DNA of 64,000 bases from Fortiea contorta PCC 7126 (GTDB lineage: Bacteria; Cyanobacteriota; Cyanobacteriia; Cyanobacteriales; Nostocaceae): contig NZ_KB235930.1 of the NCBI RefSeq assembly GCF_000332295.1, forward strand, positions 4,305,895 to 4,369,894, written 5' to 3'. The notes beneath the pieces were generated by a model. That model searched no databases. It was given only the letters and a program-made list of their open reading frames with translations, and was not told where the DNA came from. Shown here piece after piece: positions 46,884 to 56,176 of the stretch; the stretch's first letter is position 1, and each line of letters starts with the position of its first letter. The translations under genes and the position numbers were made by a program.

Positions 46884-49214
46884 TTAGTTATAGCGATCGC
46901 TAGCAGTCTTCTGCACTCGTTCCCATCTTTGTCGCAGTTGCTCTAAATTAGGCGCATGACCGCCATAGCGCCAGCCAACATAAGCTTGGCAGATTTCCTC
47001 AATCACCTCAGCAGTGACTGCGGCGTGGTGCTGATAGGAAACTTGAGCGTATTCTAGTGGTGTTTGGGCGGGATGTTTACCTAGACCTTTTTGCGCCATC
47101 CAGTGCAGCATTTGTTGATAAAGGCTTTCCATTGGCGGTAATCTCTTCAATCTGCGGCGATCGCTCCAATGTCGCCATTGTACCGCGCCCCACCAACTGC
47201 CAAAAGCTGCTGTTGTCGTCACCATTAAACCAGTGAAAATACCCAACCAGCCTTGGGTAAATAAAGCCAAAAACCAAGCGATCGCGCTACTTACCCGAGT
47301 GAATATTGTCCCGAATACATGATCCAGTAAACCTGTCAAGGGAGACGGTAGCCACCCCGCCACCCATTGCCAAAATTGCCGCAGAACGCTAAAAGTTTGT
47401 ACATCCTCAACGGAAGGGGGAATCAGGGGATGATTAGGAATAGGGTCAAAAGCAAACCAGCCATACTCAGGGAAATAGACCTCCGTCATCGCGTAGGCGT
47501 CTGTGTTGCGAACAACATACATTCCCGTAAATGGGTTAAACTCCCCTGAGCCAAACCCCGCCACTAACCGCGCCGGAATACCAATAGAACGCAGCATCAC
47601 CGTCAGCACTGTTGAGAAATGGTCTGGATAGCCACCTTGATATTTGAAGAGAAAAGTCTCTACCAAATCATCTTTTTCCCCCAAATAAGGCAAGTTTAGG
47701 GCATTTTCCGGAATTGAATAGTTTTGCTTCAGATACTGAGCTAAATAAAGCGCCTGTTCGTAAGGAGACTCTAGGGATTTATTTGACTTTGCTACTCGTT
47801 CTCGGTTGTAGTTAGCTAAAATTTCTTCAGTGCGTTGCTTGACTTTTGTCGCAATTTCTGGGGGGATTTGGAGATAATAATCTTGAATATCTTGGGGATA
47901 TGTTTTCGCAGTTTGTGCTAATAAAGTGCGATCGCGGTGTGGGACTTCGGAAATCACGGTGTAGGTGAGGTCTGCTGCTAAACCCACAGGCGATCGCAAC
48001 CCATTTTCCCGGTCAACCGCAATAATTGGTGTGGGAAAGTAAATTTCCCGAGGATGGGCCATAGCGGGAATCAAATTTGGCAAATCCGACACCACGGTGT
48101 AAGTTTGTACCACTTCTTGGGTTTGACCAGAGATGGGTGGTAAAGGCAGAAAAATTTGATAAGACCAAGGTGATCGCTTGAGGGTGGTAACATCATCATT
48201 ACGCGAAACTTCCCAACCCTTACCTGTGTAGCGGTCAAAAGCCAAGACTCGCCAAAAACCCTCAGCCTGCGATCGCACTCGCATCACCACTTTGGGTTTC
48301 ATCTCTCCCCGCAGGTTTTGGTTAATTTGGCTATTAAAACCGTAATAAAAGCTATTATCTAGGTTTCCTGGTTTACCTGCTTGTCCTTGTTCCTGGCTAC
48401 TGTCGCCAGTACCTTGATGACCAGCATTACCCTGACGAACATAACCAGGATTTATAATCTGACGCCCTGTAAAACCATTTTTTACCTGAATAGTCGAACT
48501 CACAGGAAAAGTCCGCAATTGATAGCCAGGGAACCGGGGTAAAACCGCAAAAATTCCTAAACCCAGCCCTAAAACTAAAGTAAAAAGTAAAAAATAAAAA
48601 GTTAAAAGAGAAGATAATTTTTGGGTTTTTCCCTGGGGAATTTGCGTTTTTATCTGCTGTAAACCCAGGCGGGAGCGGTAATCTAAGACTAGAGTGGGGA
48701 GAGCGATCGCTAAAAATAATAGCAGCACCGGCGCAAATGCTAAAGTTTGACTCAGTGTCGCCGCTACGCCCAACAAAATCAGCCCAATCACAATTGAATA
48801 ACCCAAGTCCCGACGACGAGGCGTATCAAAGCTGTGGAGTACCTGCAGTTGAATTAATAACTCCGCCAAACCTAACCGGGTGTCATTCAATTCGCCAAAT
48901 AACCGCCCAAAAAAAGCACCAAGTGCCGCTAACATGCCAATAGCAATACAAAACTTAACTGTAATATTGACATCGCGGCGACGATAGTGACTCCAAATTG
49001 CACCTGTAATACTCAGCGGAATCGCCCAAAAACTAAACGTCTCTTGCGCCGCAATATCCGTCGCCACAACTCCCGTAACTACCAACGCTAGCACCAGCGC
49101 CCGGAAGGAAATCGAATTTTCCACCAACGCCAAAGGCGACTCTCGCGTACTTTTGCGCCAGCGATCGCCTATAGAAAAACGCCAAAACCGATTCATCCTG
49201 GATAAATTGAGCAT
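46884..49214 (-). CDS. TgpA-like transglutaminase-fold membrane protein, catalytic Cys and His replaced
   Basis: This 776-residue protein has N-terminal membrane helices (DUF3488 region, about 25-225), a large periplasmic transglutaminase-type domain (about 370-610), another membrane helix (about 640-670) and a C-terminal DUF4129-like cytoplasmic part. The domain contains RSIGIPARLVAGFGSGEF, but the catalytic Cys is Asp531 (GGYPDHFST) and the catalytic His is Tyr574 (TDAYAMTEVY); the Asp in FDPIPN is kept. It therefore looks like a pseudo-enzyme. It is third on the strand after hetZ and patU, with a gap of 347 bases. Confidence 0.8.
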   Translation of the reverse strand: MLNLSRMNRFWRFSIGDRWRKSTRESPLALVENSISFRALVLALVVTGVVATDIAAQETFSFWAIPLSITGAIWSHYRRRDVNITVKFCIAIGMLAALGAFFGRLFGELNDTRLGLAELLIQLQVLHSFDTPRRRDLGYSIVIGLILLGVAATLSQTLAFAPVLLLFLAIALPTLVLDYRSRLGLQQIKTQIPQGKTQKLSSLLTFYFLLFTLVLGLGLGIFAVLPRFPGYQLRTFPVSSTIQVKNGFTGRQIINPGYVRQGNAGHQGTGDSSQEQGQAGKPGNLDNSFYYGFNSQINQNLRGEMKPKVVMRVRSQAEGFWRVLAFDRYTGKGWEVSRNDDVTTLKRSPWSYQIFLPLPPISGQTQEVVQTYTVVSDLPNLIPAMAHPREIYFPTPIIAVDRENGLRSPVGLAADLTYTVISEVPHRDRTLLAQTAKTYPQDIQDYYLQIPPEIATKVKQRTEEILANYNRERVAKSNKSLESPYEQALYLAQYLKQNYSIPENALNLPYLGEKDDLVETFLFKYQGGYPDHFSTVLTVMLRSIGIPARLVAGFGSGEFNPFTGMYVVRNTDAYAMTEVYFPEYGWFAFDPIPNHPLIPPSVEDVQTFSVLRQFWQWVAGWLPSPLTGLLDHVFGTIFTRVSSAIAWFLALFTQGWLGIFTGLMVTTTAAFGSWWGAVQWRHWSDRRRLKRLPPMESLYQQMLHWMAQKGLGKHPAQTPLEYAQVSYQHHAAVTAEVIEEICQAYVGWRYGGHAPNLEQLRQRWERVQKTASDRYN

Positions 49215-49561
49215 TCTAAATGAAAGACAAGCGATGATATGGATACTAGAGATACAGTCTTGGGCACAAAAACCAACTACCCTGACCTACAGGAGCTAAT
49301 GTAGCCTAGCCTGTGGTGCGTCGCGTTCAGCGCAACTACGGTTTCTCCCATTGTTTAAATCCGGAAATTCCCTGCAGATAGCGAGAATTTGCCCCAAAAA
49401 AGCCTCTAGACATTTAAGCGCCTGATGCAAGTTTTTTCCCACGCATGGGTTTGCTCAGACGCTTTCATGACCGCTTGTTAAAAAAAGGATAGGTTCAAAC
49501 CAGGACAATCTTATATCTATGGACGTTTATCAATTGAGAGTGCTAGCGGTGGTAGTTGCGC
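49215..49561. other. Intergenic region between patU and the TgpA-like gene
   Basis: Non-coding; includes a small gcgttcagcgc palindrome near 49325-49340. No gene is seen. Confidence 0.4.
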
Positions 49562-50542
49562 CTACATCGTTGGGTTAATCACAAACAAAAATGGTTGTTG
49601 ATCCACTTCTGGAAACTCAACCTCTAGGGTATAAGTCTGATGAGGTCGGCTGCAGTCTAGTTCTAAACTGAGATTTCCTGGACTTAGAGACTGGGCTGAT
49701 GCTTCAACACCATTCCCATAAAGTTTTAAAGTTCCATGAGTGGGTAACTCGCCTTGAACAGACAACTTTCTGTGTTGACCCTCAGACCGATATTCTACTT
49801 TCAGAGTCAGCGCACCTGCACTAGTCAGCCATTCTCTATGAGCCACCGGATTGCTCGGTGAAAGTGGCACAGTCAAATTATCCAACAGTTGTTTAGCCGC
49901 CAGCAGTGACAGCGCCATCTGTTGGCGTTCTAGGAGGGCTGAGTAATCGCTCTGAATATTCGGTATCGCCAAGACGTCTACAGAAGACCGATAGGTGCTT
50001 CTGAGTACTAATCCCGCTAAATCATTAAGCGTTTGAGTCTCATTCGGGAAAAACTCCTCCACAACTTGGACTAATTTCGCCCCAAGTGGCAAAGAAGACG
50101 TCAACAATACTTGACATTTTTCTAACAACTGCTGGAAAACTCTTTCTGGCAGAGTAATCGGCAGATTCAGCTTGGACTGCTGCGCCATCCATCCCCAGGT
50201 AGGAACTAATGCCAGTGATGGCTCGTCTACGTAGTCGGGATATTCAACTAGTTGTGTTTCCCAGGGGAATAGAGGCGGGTGGTTTTGGATTTGGATTTGT
50301 AACCGACGCTTAAGGACGGCTTGGAAACGTTCTTGCACAGTAGGAATTTCTCCCAGTTGAAAGGTCTGGGGCTTCCCTCCCAACTCCGGCTCACCACTTG
50401 GTGACGTAGTGGCTGCTTTGAGAGGGTTATCTACCCCGTCAACTTCCTCGCATTCCACCGAAAGATGCTTGTGGGTTTCGACAGTATCTGCCAAAACCCA
50501 ACTAAGTAACTGGTGTTGTAAGGATTCTGAGTCACTATTCAT
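49562..50542 (-). CDS. patU: PatU, heterocyst patterning protein (unsplit)
   Basis: This 326-residue protein is encoded directly downstream of hetZ. I recognise it by this position and by general resemblance to PatU; I cannot point to a catalytic motif. In Anabaena 7120 the gene is split into patU5 and patU3, while here it is one open frame. PatU influences heterocyst spacing. The start ATG overlaps the hetZ stop by eight bases (ATGAATAG), so the two are translationally coupled. A TTG- or ATG-started frame four codons longer begins at 50554. Confidence 0.7.
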   Translation of the reverse strand: MNSDSESLQHQLLSWVLADTVETHKHLSVECEEVDGVDNPLKAATTSPSGEPELGGKPQTFQLGEIPTVQERFQAVLKRRLQIQIQNHPPLFPWETQLVEYPDYVDEPSLALVPTWGWMAQQSKLNLPITLPERVFQQLLEKCQVLLTSSLPLGAKLVQVVEEFFPNETQTLNDLAGLVLRSTYRSSVDVLAIPNIQSDYSALLERQQMALSLLAAKQLLDNLTVPLSPSNPVAHREWLTSAGALTLKVEYRSEGQHRKLSVQGELPTHGTLKLYGNGVEASAQSLSPGNLSLELDCSRPHQTYTLEVEFPEVDQQPFLFVINPTM

Positions 50543-51725
50543 GAGTAGATGCACCTGATCCGGACACTAAAGAGTTACGAATTTCCCAAGCTTGTTCCAG
50601 AATTTTAAACCATCGTTTTTGTAGTTGTGCCATTGACAACCCTAAAGTTTTGGCAATCTTTTCGTCTGGTTGTCCTTGTTGTTTTAACTCCAGTAAAGAT
50701 TGCTGTTTCTCGTCGAGCTGTGCTGTGTAGGCTTGCCATTGCTGGGGAGTCAAGCCTAAATTTGTGTGCAAAGAAGCCTCTAGCCACTCATGCACCAATT
50801 CCCAGCGGTGTAATAAAGCAAACCTAATTAAATGATATTTAAATCGCTGCTGTAAGTAATCTCTCTGACGGGGGGTTAAGCCCAAAATTGACTCTATTTC
50901 TTGTGCTGATAAATCCTGGAGACGGAGCGAGAAATAATCAGCACAGTCAGATTGCTGTCGTTGTTCCAGATATTCCATTAATTCTGCAATCACCACAGAG
51001 CGCAACGTATCTTCTTCTGGCTCCGGTTCTGGTTGCGTCGCCATTGTCGAACGTAATTGCTGCACTGCTGGCTCTTCCCAAGAACCATCAGCTTCATTAG
51101 CACTACCTTCAGCGGCTTGTTCAATGTCTACGCTGGTTTCTGGTGGTTGCTGTTGGGAAAAAGTTTGTGCTCGCAGAATAATTAGCTGTTGCTGGCGTCC
51201 TGGAAGAGGAATTCGGCGCTTACCATAGCGCTCGGTAAATGCCATATACTCCGCTAACTCCAGCAGCGTTTTCGGGCGATAGGTAGGGCCTAGTTGATTT
51301 TCGCGTCGGAAAGCGTTTAATGCTTCCAAATAAAAACTTTGCAGAAAATCTTCAATGATTGTCAGCCGCCCTTGGTAGCTCAATTGCTTCTGAGGGGGAT
51401 TAATGTAACGATAAATAATAGCACTCAGAGTACTATGTAATTCTACCCTGCCGCGATTGGAACCCAGTTGATAGTATCTGAGACACTGTTGCAGCCGATG
51501 ACGGGCTAGGGTTATGGCTGAGTTTTCTACAGCACCGGAAGCTTGGATGCGTTTACTCTCATTGCAAATCCGGTATACTTCGGCAGCAATCCGTGTTGCC
51601 ACATCGCGGCAATTTTGCTCCGAAGCTTTGGTTGACTGTTGAAACTCCTGGAATAGGAGTTGAAATATCACCTCCACGCCGATAGAATTTTCTCCCTGAA
51701 TAGTTGCGGTTGCGGCTGAATTCAT
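50535..51725 (-). CDS. hetZ: HetZ, early heterocyst differentiation regulator
   Basis: This 396-residue protein matches HetZ of Anabaena throughout as I remember it (opening MNSAATATIQGENSIGVEVI, central RHRLQQCLRYYQLGSNRGRVE). Its C-terminal half contains a sigma-like helix-turn-helix: LSAQEIESILGLTPRQRDYLQQRF and DEKIAKTLGLSMAQLQKRWF. HetZ binds DNA and works with HetR and HetP in commitment to heterocyst fate. Coupled to patU downstream. A divergent conserved hypothetical gene lies 205 bases upstream. I see no clear HetR site there by eye. Confidence 0.85.
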   Translation of the reverse strand: MNSAATATIQGENSIGVEVIFQLLFQEFQQSTKASEQNCRDVATRIAAEVYRICNESKRIQASGAVENSAITLARHRLQQCLRYYQLGSNRGRVELHSTLSAIIYRYINPPQKQLSYQGRLTIIEDFLQSFYLEALNAFRRENQLGPTYRPKTLLELAEYMAFTERYGKRRIPLPGRQQQLIILRAQTFSQQQPPETSVDIEQAAEGSANEADGSWEEPAVQQLRSTMATQPEPEPEEDTLRSVVIAELMEYLEQRQQSDCADYFSLRLQDLSAQEIESILGLTPRQRDYLQQRFKYHLIRFALLHRWELVHEWLEASLHTNLGLTPQQWQAYTAQLDEKQQSLLELKQQGQPDEKIAKTLGLSMAQLQKRWFKILEQAWEIRNSLVSGSGASTHE

Positions 51726-51930
51726 AGTCTCAGTTTCAAAAGACCCTTATATACTTAAACACAACCTGTACGACCGTGGGTGTTGGCTTTATGCATTTTG
51801 CGTATAAGCTAGGTGCATATCAATTCTGTGCTCTGGAACTTGGCTGAGTTTATTATTCCCTAGTCTGGTGAAATTTTTCACGCTGCAATAGATATTATGG
51901 CCATTACCCAGGAACCGTTTACAAGTCATT

Positions 51931-52404
51931 ATGGATTTACCAGCACAAATTCAATTGCTAATTGATCATGCACCCCATGATGGTATAACACCACAACTTG
52001 TCACAGCAATTGCCCCCGTTTTGAATGCGATCGCGCAAAAGTTGCGCCATTACCAGTATTATATTCTCCAAAATACAGATTCTGACTGGGTTTTAACTAC
52101 ATTGAGCAACCGTACAAATCCGGGATTAGAAAAGCAGGTAATTTATGCTTTTCCTAGTCTACAGGATGTTACTTTAACTTTATCTGCTGGGCTTGACCCT
52201 CAGATAACGGCTACAGCTATTCCTGTCACGCACATTCTGTTTCAATTGGTGGCACTAGAGCCAGTAGATAGTATAGTTTTTTTTGAAACTCCAGGACAAA
52301 CCACCAATGCGGTGGAAATTCGGCGAGTTGACATGGAAAAGCAGATTCAACAACAACTGCAGCGTAGCCGTTCACCAGGGCAGATACCACCTAACATGGC
52401 GTGA
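51931..52404 (+). CDS. Conserved hypothetical protein divergent from hetZ
   Basis: This 157-residue soluble protein has no membrane segment and no motif I recognise. It has a mixed alpha/beta pattern: a helical start (DLPAQIQLLIDHAP), a central strand-rich part (YYILQNTDSDWVLTTL, VIYAFPSLQDVTL) and a Gln/Arg-rich tail. It may share the hetZ promoter region. It converges on sds. Confidence 0.6.
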   Translation: MDLPAQIQLLIDHAPHDGITPQLVTAIAPVLNAIAQKLRHYQYYILQNTDSDWVLTTLSNRTNPGLEKQVIYAFPSLQDVTLTLSAGLDPQITATAIPVTHILFQLVALEPVDSIVFFETPGQTTNAVEIRRVDMEKQIQQQLQRSRSPGQIPPNMA

Positions 52405-52452
52405 GGCTTTGGAAATAGAGAATAGGAGCGAAAAATTCCAGACCTAACCTCT

Positions 52453-52489
52453 CGTCTCTAGCCCCTAGCCTCTAGCGCCTAGTCTCACG
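52453..52489. repeat. Degenerate heptamer repeat (CCTCTAG)
   Basis: Head-to-tail copies of ctctagc, ccctagc, ctctagc, gcctagt at the end of the hypothetical gene and just past sds; same STRR class as elsewhere in the window. Confidence 0.6.
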
Positions 52490-52499
52490 CCTTTAGATC

Positions 52500-53471
52500 C
52501 TAATAAAGCCGACTCAGCACATAATCAGCTATGTTAATCAGTGCTTGATGGGAGTCTGAAGGTGGGATAGTAGCCAGATGTTCAACTGCTACCTTAGCAT
52601 GGTGTGCCGCTAATTCGCGCGATCGCTGTATTCCCTGACTATCTTGAATCAGCGCTAATGCTTGCTCTAAATCTCCTTCTTGGGCAAACTGTCGCTCAAT
52701 CAATTTTTCCAGGTATGGTTTTTCTTCTAAGGCAAAAAGAACTGGTGCAGTTAAGTTCCCACTTTTGAGGTCTGAGCCTGCAGGTTTACCCAAAGTGTCT
52801 GTGGAACTGGTGAAATCTAAAATATCATCAACAATTTGAAAAGCTAAACCAAAATGACGTCCATAGCCATATAGGTGTTCTGCCATTGCCGACGGGACTT
52901 CACTCAGCAGGCCAGCTGCTTTAGAACTGTTAGCAAATAAAGTAGCAGCTTTATAATAAGTTTTGTTCAAGTAAGTTTCAATTGAAGTGTTGGTGTCAAA
53001 GTGATTTAGTCCCTGTTGAATTTCTCCAGTAGCTAAATCCATAATCACCTGTGATAACAGCTTGACCACTTCTAAGTTATCCAAGTTTGCCAAATACCAG
53101 GAAGCTTGAGCAAAAAGAAAATCTCCCGCTTGGATAGCAATGCGATTACCGAACAAGCTGTGAACTGTGGGAACGCCCCGCCGCACCTCCGACTCATCGA
53201 CTACATCGTCATGCACTAAACTAGCTGTGTGTATCATTTCCGTAATCTCAGCTAGACGGCGGTGACGAGGTGTGATGTCTTTTTCTAGCATTGTGGCCCG
53301 CGATACTAGTAGGACAATTGCTGGTCTGATACGTTTTCCCCCGGCGCCAAATAAATGTTCTGCTGCTGCGTAGAGGATGGGGTGATCATTGCCAATTAAC
53401 TGTATCAGGTTATCTGCTAGTATTTGCAGGTCTGCTTCCACAGGGTTAAACATAGAGGTAGCTGACGTCAT
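52500..53471 (-). CDS. sds: Polyprenyl (solanesyl) diphosphate synthase
   Basis: This 323-residue trans-prenyltransferase elongates isoprenoid diphosphates to the side chain of plastoquinone. The two Asp-rich motifs are DDVVD (near 92-96) and DDILD (near 217-221). GGKRIRPAIVLL opens the fold. The residues before the first motif are small to medium, which fits a long-chain product. It stands beside murI in cyanobacteria, here after a long non-coding stretch. The assignment to solanesyl rather than another chain length is from family knowledge. Confidence 0.85.
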   Translation of the reverse strand: MTSATSMFNPVEADLQILADNLIQLIGNDHPILYAAAEHLFGAGGKRIRPAIVLLVSRATMLEKDITPRHRRLAEITEMIHTASLVHDDVVDESEVRRGVPTVHSLFGNRIAIQAGDFLFAQASWYLANLDNLEVVKLLSQVIMDLATGEIQQGLNHFDTNTSIETYLNKTYYKAATLFANSSKAAGLLSEVPSAMAEHLYGYGRHFGLAFQIVDDILDFTSSTDTLGKPAGSDLKSGNLTAPVLFALEEKPYLEKLIERQFAQEGDLEQALALIQDSQGIQRSRELAAHHAKVAVEHLATIPPSDSHQALINIADYVLSRLY

Positions 53472-54176
53472 GGATAGGCGGACTCTGGCTGAGGTTACGA
53501 AAGTTTACATATCTTATACTCATTTTAAGATAATCCTGAGCCAGCGCAAAGTTTTGATTAAGGAATCCTAGATTTCCCTGAGCATCAACTTTTGAGAGCA
53601 ACTAAGATCTCGAAAAGAGAGATTTTTAGATTCGGTTGTGGGATTTTCCCGTGAGCAATACGATTTCAGGTTGGTCAACATACAGCTACATCCTGTAAAC
53701 ACTAGTGCTGCATCTTTACAAAAAAAATATGTTTCAAGTATGAAGAGAATCCGTACAACTGTTTCAACAAGATTAACTGGATTTCCGACTTCATACTAGC
53801 CTGCGGCAAGCCGCCTTACAGGCGTCTACATACCTGAGACCTCAACCTTGAGTTGACTCATCATTTCTTGTTTGTACTGAGTAGCAAATACCAGATACTA
53901 GCCGTTAAGCGGGCTTTCTGCGGTTATCTGGTTTAAGCAGTTATGTTGTTAATAGTGGAGGGTTTTTTCGACAGTAAATAAACTGGCTTCTTAAAGCTGT
54001 TGTGATATAATTAATACAGTATTTTTACTAGAGAGAGATTTTTCTGGAAATCTGGAGTTTTTAGTTTCAGCAATTGCCACATAAACAAGTCAAGTTGTGT
54101 TAATTTCCTAGCAAATCCAATATTTAGTAATAATTAATACTTGGTTACGTAAAATCTCTAACAGTAAGGATCTATC

Positions 54177-54305
54177 ATGTTGGGATATATGTTGGTAGTA
54201 AGAGCAAAAAGTATTATTGGTTACAATTTCCGAAAACATCCATTATCCATTACTCAATTAACCAACGCGCATTATCTGTTTTCCAGTTCAGACAAGTTTT
54301 TCTAG
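54177..54305 (+). CDS. Candidate small protein, 42 residues
   Basis: ATG-started frame with AAGGA seven bases upstream. Peptide is basic and Tyr/Ser-rich with a weak hydrophobic start (MLGYMLVVRAKSIIGY). No family recognised. It follows a GTA-N8-TAC sequence by 37 bases. It could also be chance. Confidence 0.25.
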   Translation: MLGYMLVVRAKSIIGYNFRKHPLSITQLTNAHYLFSSSDKFF

Positions 54306-54529
54306 CTTTGTTAAAGTCAAGAAAAAATTTTTAAATTTAGCCACAAAGTTGGCTTAAAATTCGGGGTCGTTGTGTTACGCTAAAATCTAGGGATTTAAAA
54401 TTTTTTAGATATTTGCTCCCGACAGGGAAATAACCTCTAAGTAATTATACTTATTAGGTGCAGTGAGTCTAGAACAAATCGTCGCAGTCAAACTCAAGAA
54501 ATAAATTCTTTAGGTTGTTGGGCGGCGGA

Positions 54530-54718
54530 CAATATTAGGCTGGAGTTGGGCGCTATCCTTAGGGAAAGTCGTTACACGTCTTGAGCGCACACTGTTTAGT
54601 CAGTAATTCTCCACCAATATTGGTACAAGTAAGATGGCGCAGACTAGGTAGAATGCTGAGGAGCGCAGCTATGTTTAGCCTTTTGGCTATCCAGCTGCTC
54701 TGGGATGTGTAGTCTGCG
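54530..54718 (+). ncRNA. Candidate structured RNA (two rod-like hairpins)
   Basis: The first rod pairs caatatt (54530-54536) with aatattg (54616-54622), then ggag with ctcc, then gcgct with agcgc. The second rod pairs cgcagacta (54638-54646) with tagtctgcg (54710-54718), then gagc-gc-agct with agctgctc (54693-54700), capped by tagcc-tttt-ggcta (54676-54689). The second has a large internal bubble, reminiscent of 6S RNA, but the total length and sequence cannot be matched by eye. The transcribed strand is assumed. Confidence 0.35.
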
Positions 54719-54879
54719 AAAAGTTAAATCAAATAATTAGTTGCCTGCCGTAGGGAGTTGTTCCACTACGGACAAGCTAACCTTAGTTTGTTACGACCAT
54801 CAAGAGATAACTTGGTTGGTCAAAATTCAGATAGCGTTATGAAATTTCATATTAATTTTACAAAGGTGCGGGTGGAAAA

Positions 54880-55068
54880 ATGATGTGCGGAAACATGCCT
54901 ATGATGATTTTTATTTTAGCTGCTGGGTATTTATTCACCGTTTATCTATTGTTAGCACTAGCAAAGCGTACAGGTAAAAACTCTGCGCCCACCAATCATG
55001 CTCCTAAAACAGTGAATAGAAAACACCCCCTTAGCTCAAGGGTGACTGAAGTAGCTAATAGTCAATAG
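54880..55068 (+). CDS. Small single-helix membrane protein candidate
   Basis: This 62-residue frame begins MMCGNMPMMIFILAAGYLFT and forms one hydrophobic helix (about 8-28), then a basic, Pro/Ser/Asn-rich soluble tail. GGTGG lies seven bases upstream. The codon pattern is plausible but no family is recognised. It is convergent with murI, 15 bases away. Confidence 0.45.
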   Translation: MMCGNMPMMIFILAAGYLFTVYLLLALAKRTGKNSAPTNHAPKTVNRKHPLSSRVTEVANSQ

Positions 55069-55083
55069 TCAACTTTTAACTAG

Positions 55084-55965
55084 TTATCCAACACAATCTT
55101 GCTGCAAATGTGACACTGTAGCATCCGTAAAACAGACCTCTTCAACTACAGGGGTGTGGCCTAACCACTGTATGCTAGATTGGGCAAACTGTCGAGGGCA
55201 GCCACTGACGACGAAGCGAGTGGGTAGTGGTGGGTGTGTATTTTTCAAGCCTAGCAGGTCTAATTCTTGGGCACAGGCGGCGACAACATGAACAGCCGGG
55301 TCAACTAATTTTACCTGAGATGGTAGGAGCGATCGCAACACCGGCGCTAGGTGAGGATAATGGGTACAGCCATAGACTAGGGTATCTATTTCTTGCTGTA
55401 ACAGAGGCTCTAAATAAGAGCGTGCCACTTCCGTAGTATAGGGGTCGTGAATGCGATTTTGCTCAATTAGGGGCACGAACTCTGGACAACCGACTTGCCA
55501 AACTTGGACATCAGGGTTAATTTCCAAAATTGCGTGTCGGTAGGCGTTGCTTTTGGCAGTAGCTGGGGTAGCAATCACACCTATACGACTTCCCTGCTGG
55601 ACTGCGGCTTTTGCACCTGGGAGGATAACTCCTAAAATAGGTAGGTTAAATTCTTCTTGGACTATTTCTAGTGCTAGAGCCGAACTTGTGTTGCAAGCCA
55701 TAATCACCATTTTGACCTGCTGCTGTTGCATCCAGGTCAAAATCTCGCGCACAAACTGTAAAATTTCCGCTTGTGTCCGAATACCGTAGGGGAGTCGTGC
55801 TGTGTCACCAAAATAAATAACTGACTCATTAGGGAGATGACGATAAAGCTGTCGCAGTACTGTCAGACCGCCGACACCACTATCAAATATGCCGATTGGG
55901 GCGCGTTGAGGTTCTTGCTCAGAAAATTGGTAGAAATTGCCTTCAAAAACGGGAGATGAATACAC
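55084..55965 (-). CDS. murI: Glutamate racemase
   Basis: This 293-residue enzyme makes D-glutamate for peptidoglycan. The two catalytic cysteines are seen in MACNTSSA (near residue 97) and YGCTHYPHL (near 208). FDSGVGGLTVL opens the domain after about 25 extra residues; GDTARLPYG follows. Located between sds and the amidase genes, in a cluster with a cell-wall theme. Confidence 0.95.
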   Translation of the reverse strand: MYSSPVFEGNFYQFSEQEPQRAPIGIFDSGVGGLTVLRQLYRHLPNESVIYFGDTARLPYGIRTQAEILQFVREILTWMQQQQVKMVIMACNTSSALALEIVQEEFNLPILGVILPGAKAAVQQGSRIGVIATPATAKSNAYRHAILEINPDVQVWQVGCPEFVPLIEQNRIHDPYTTEVARSYLEPLLQQEIDTLVYGCTHYPHLAPVLRSLLPSQVKLVDPAVHVVAACAQELDLLGLKNTHPPLPTRFVVSGCPRQFAQSSIQWLGHTPVVEEVCFTDATVSHLQQDCVG

Positions 55966-56176
55966 AGGCAGATATTGGTTAAGGTTTTTTGATTTAAAGA
56001 TACAGGATTTAGTTAAGAAATTGTCGTTGATGCAAGAAGTATGAAGTGTATCGGATCAGCGATGAAAAATCAACTTTTTAGTACATTTATACTTTGTTGG
56101 ACTTGTGAGAGACTTGCTTGTGTCGTTGACGACTAAATCCTGTAAGTAAATTTAATCAAGTAATTAGATTACATTT

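Larger units (their letters stand above)
53472..54879. other. Long non-coding region between sds and murI
   Basis: Contains a palindromic cctgcggcaagccgcc repeat (about 53800-53826), a GTA-N8-TAC at 54127-54140, a small ORF (54177-54305), two rod-like structured segments (54530-54622, 54638-54718) and a hairpin ccgtag/ctacgg (54748-54771). It has the look of an RNA-gene or long regulatory region. Confidence 0.5.

Noticed and set aside
51726-51930. HetR-binding palindrome upstream of hetZ
   Set aside because: I looked for a GGGTC...GACCC-like inverted repeat and found none convincing by eye; a matrix search would be needed.
54127-54140. NtcA box GTA-N8-TAC upstream of the 42-codon ORF
   Set aside because: No -10 element at the required distance of about 30 bases, so chance occurrence in AT-rich DNA is more likely.
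54530-54718. RNase P RNA or tmRNA
   Set aside because: The conserved GAGGAAAGTC core of rnpB and the tRNA-like GGTTCGA arm of ssrA are absent.
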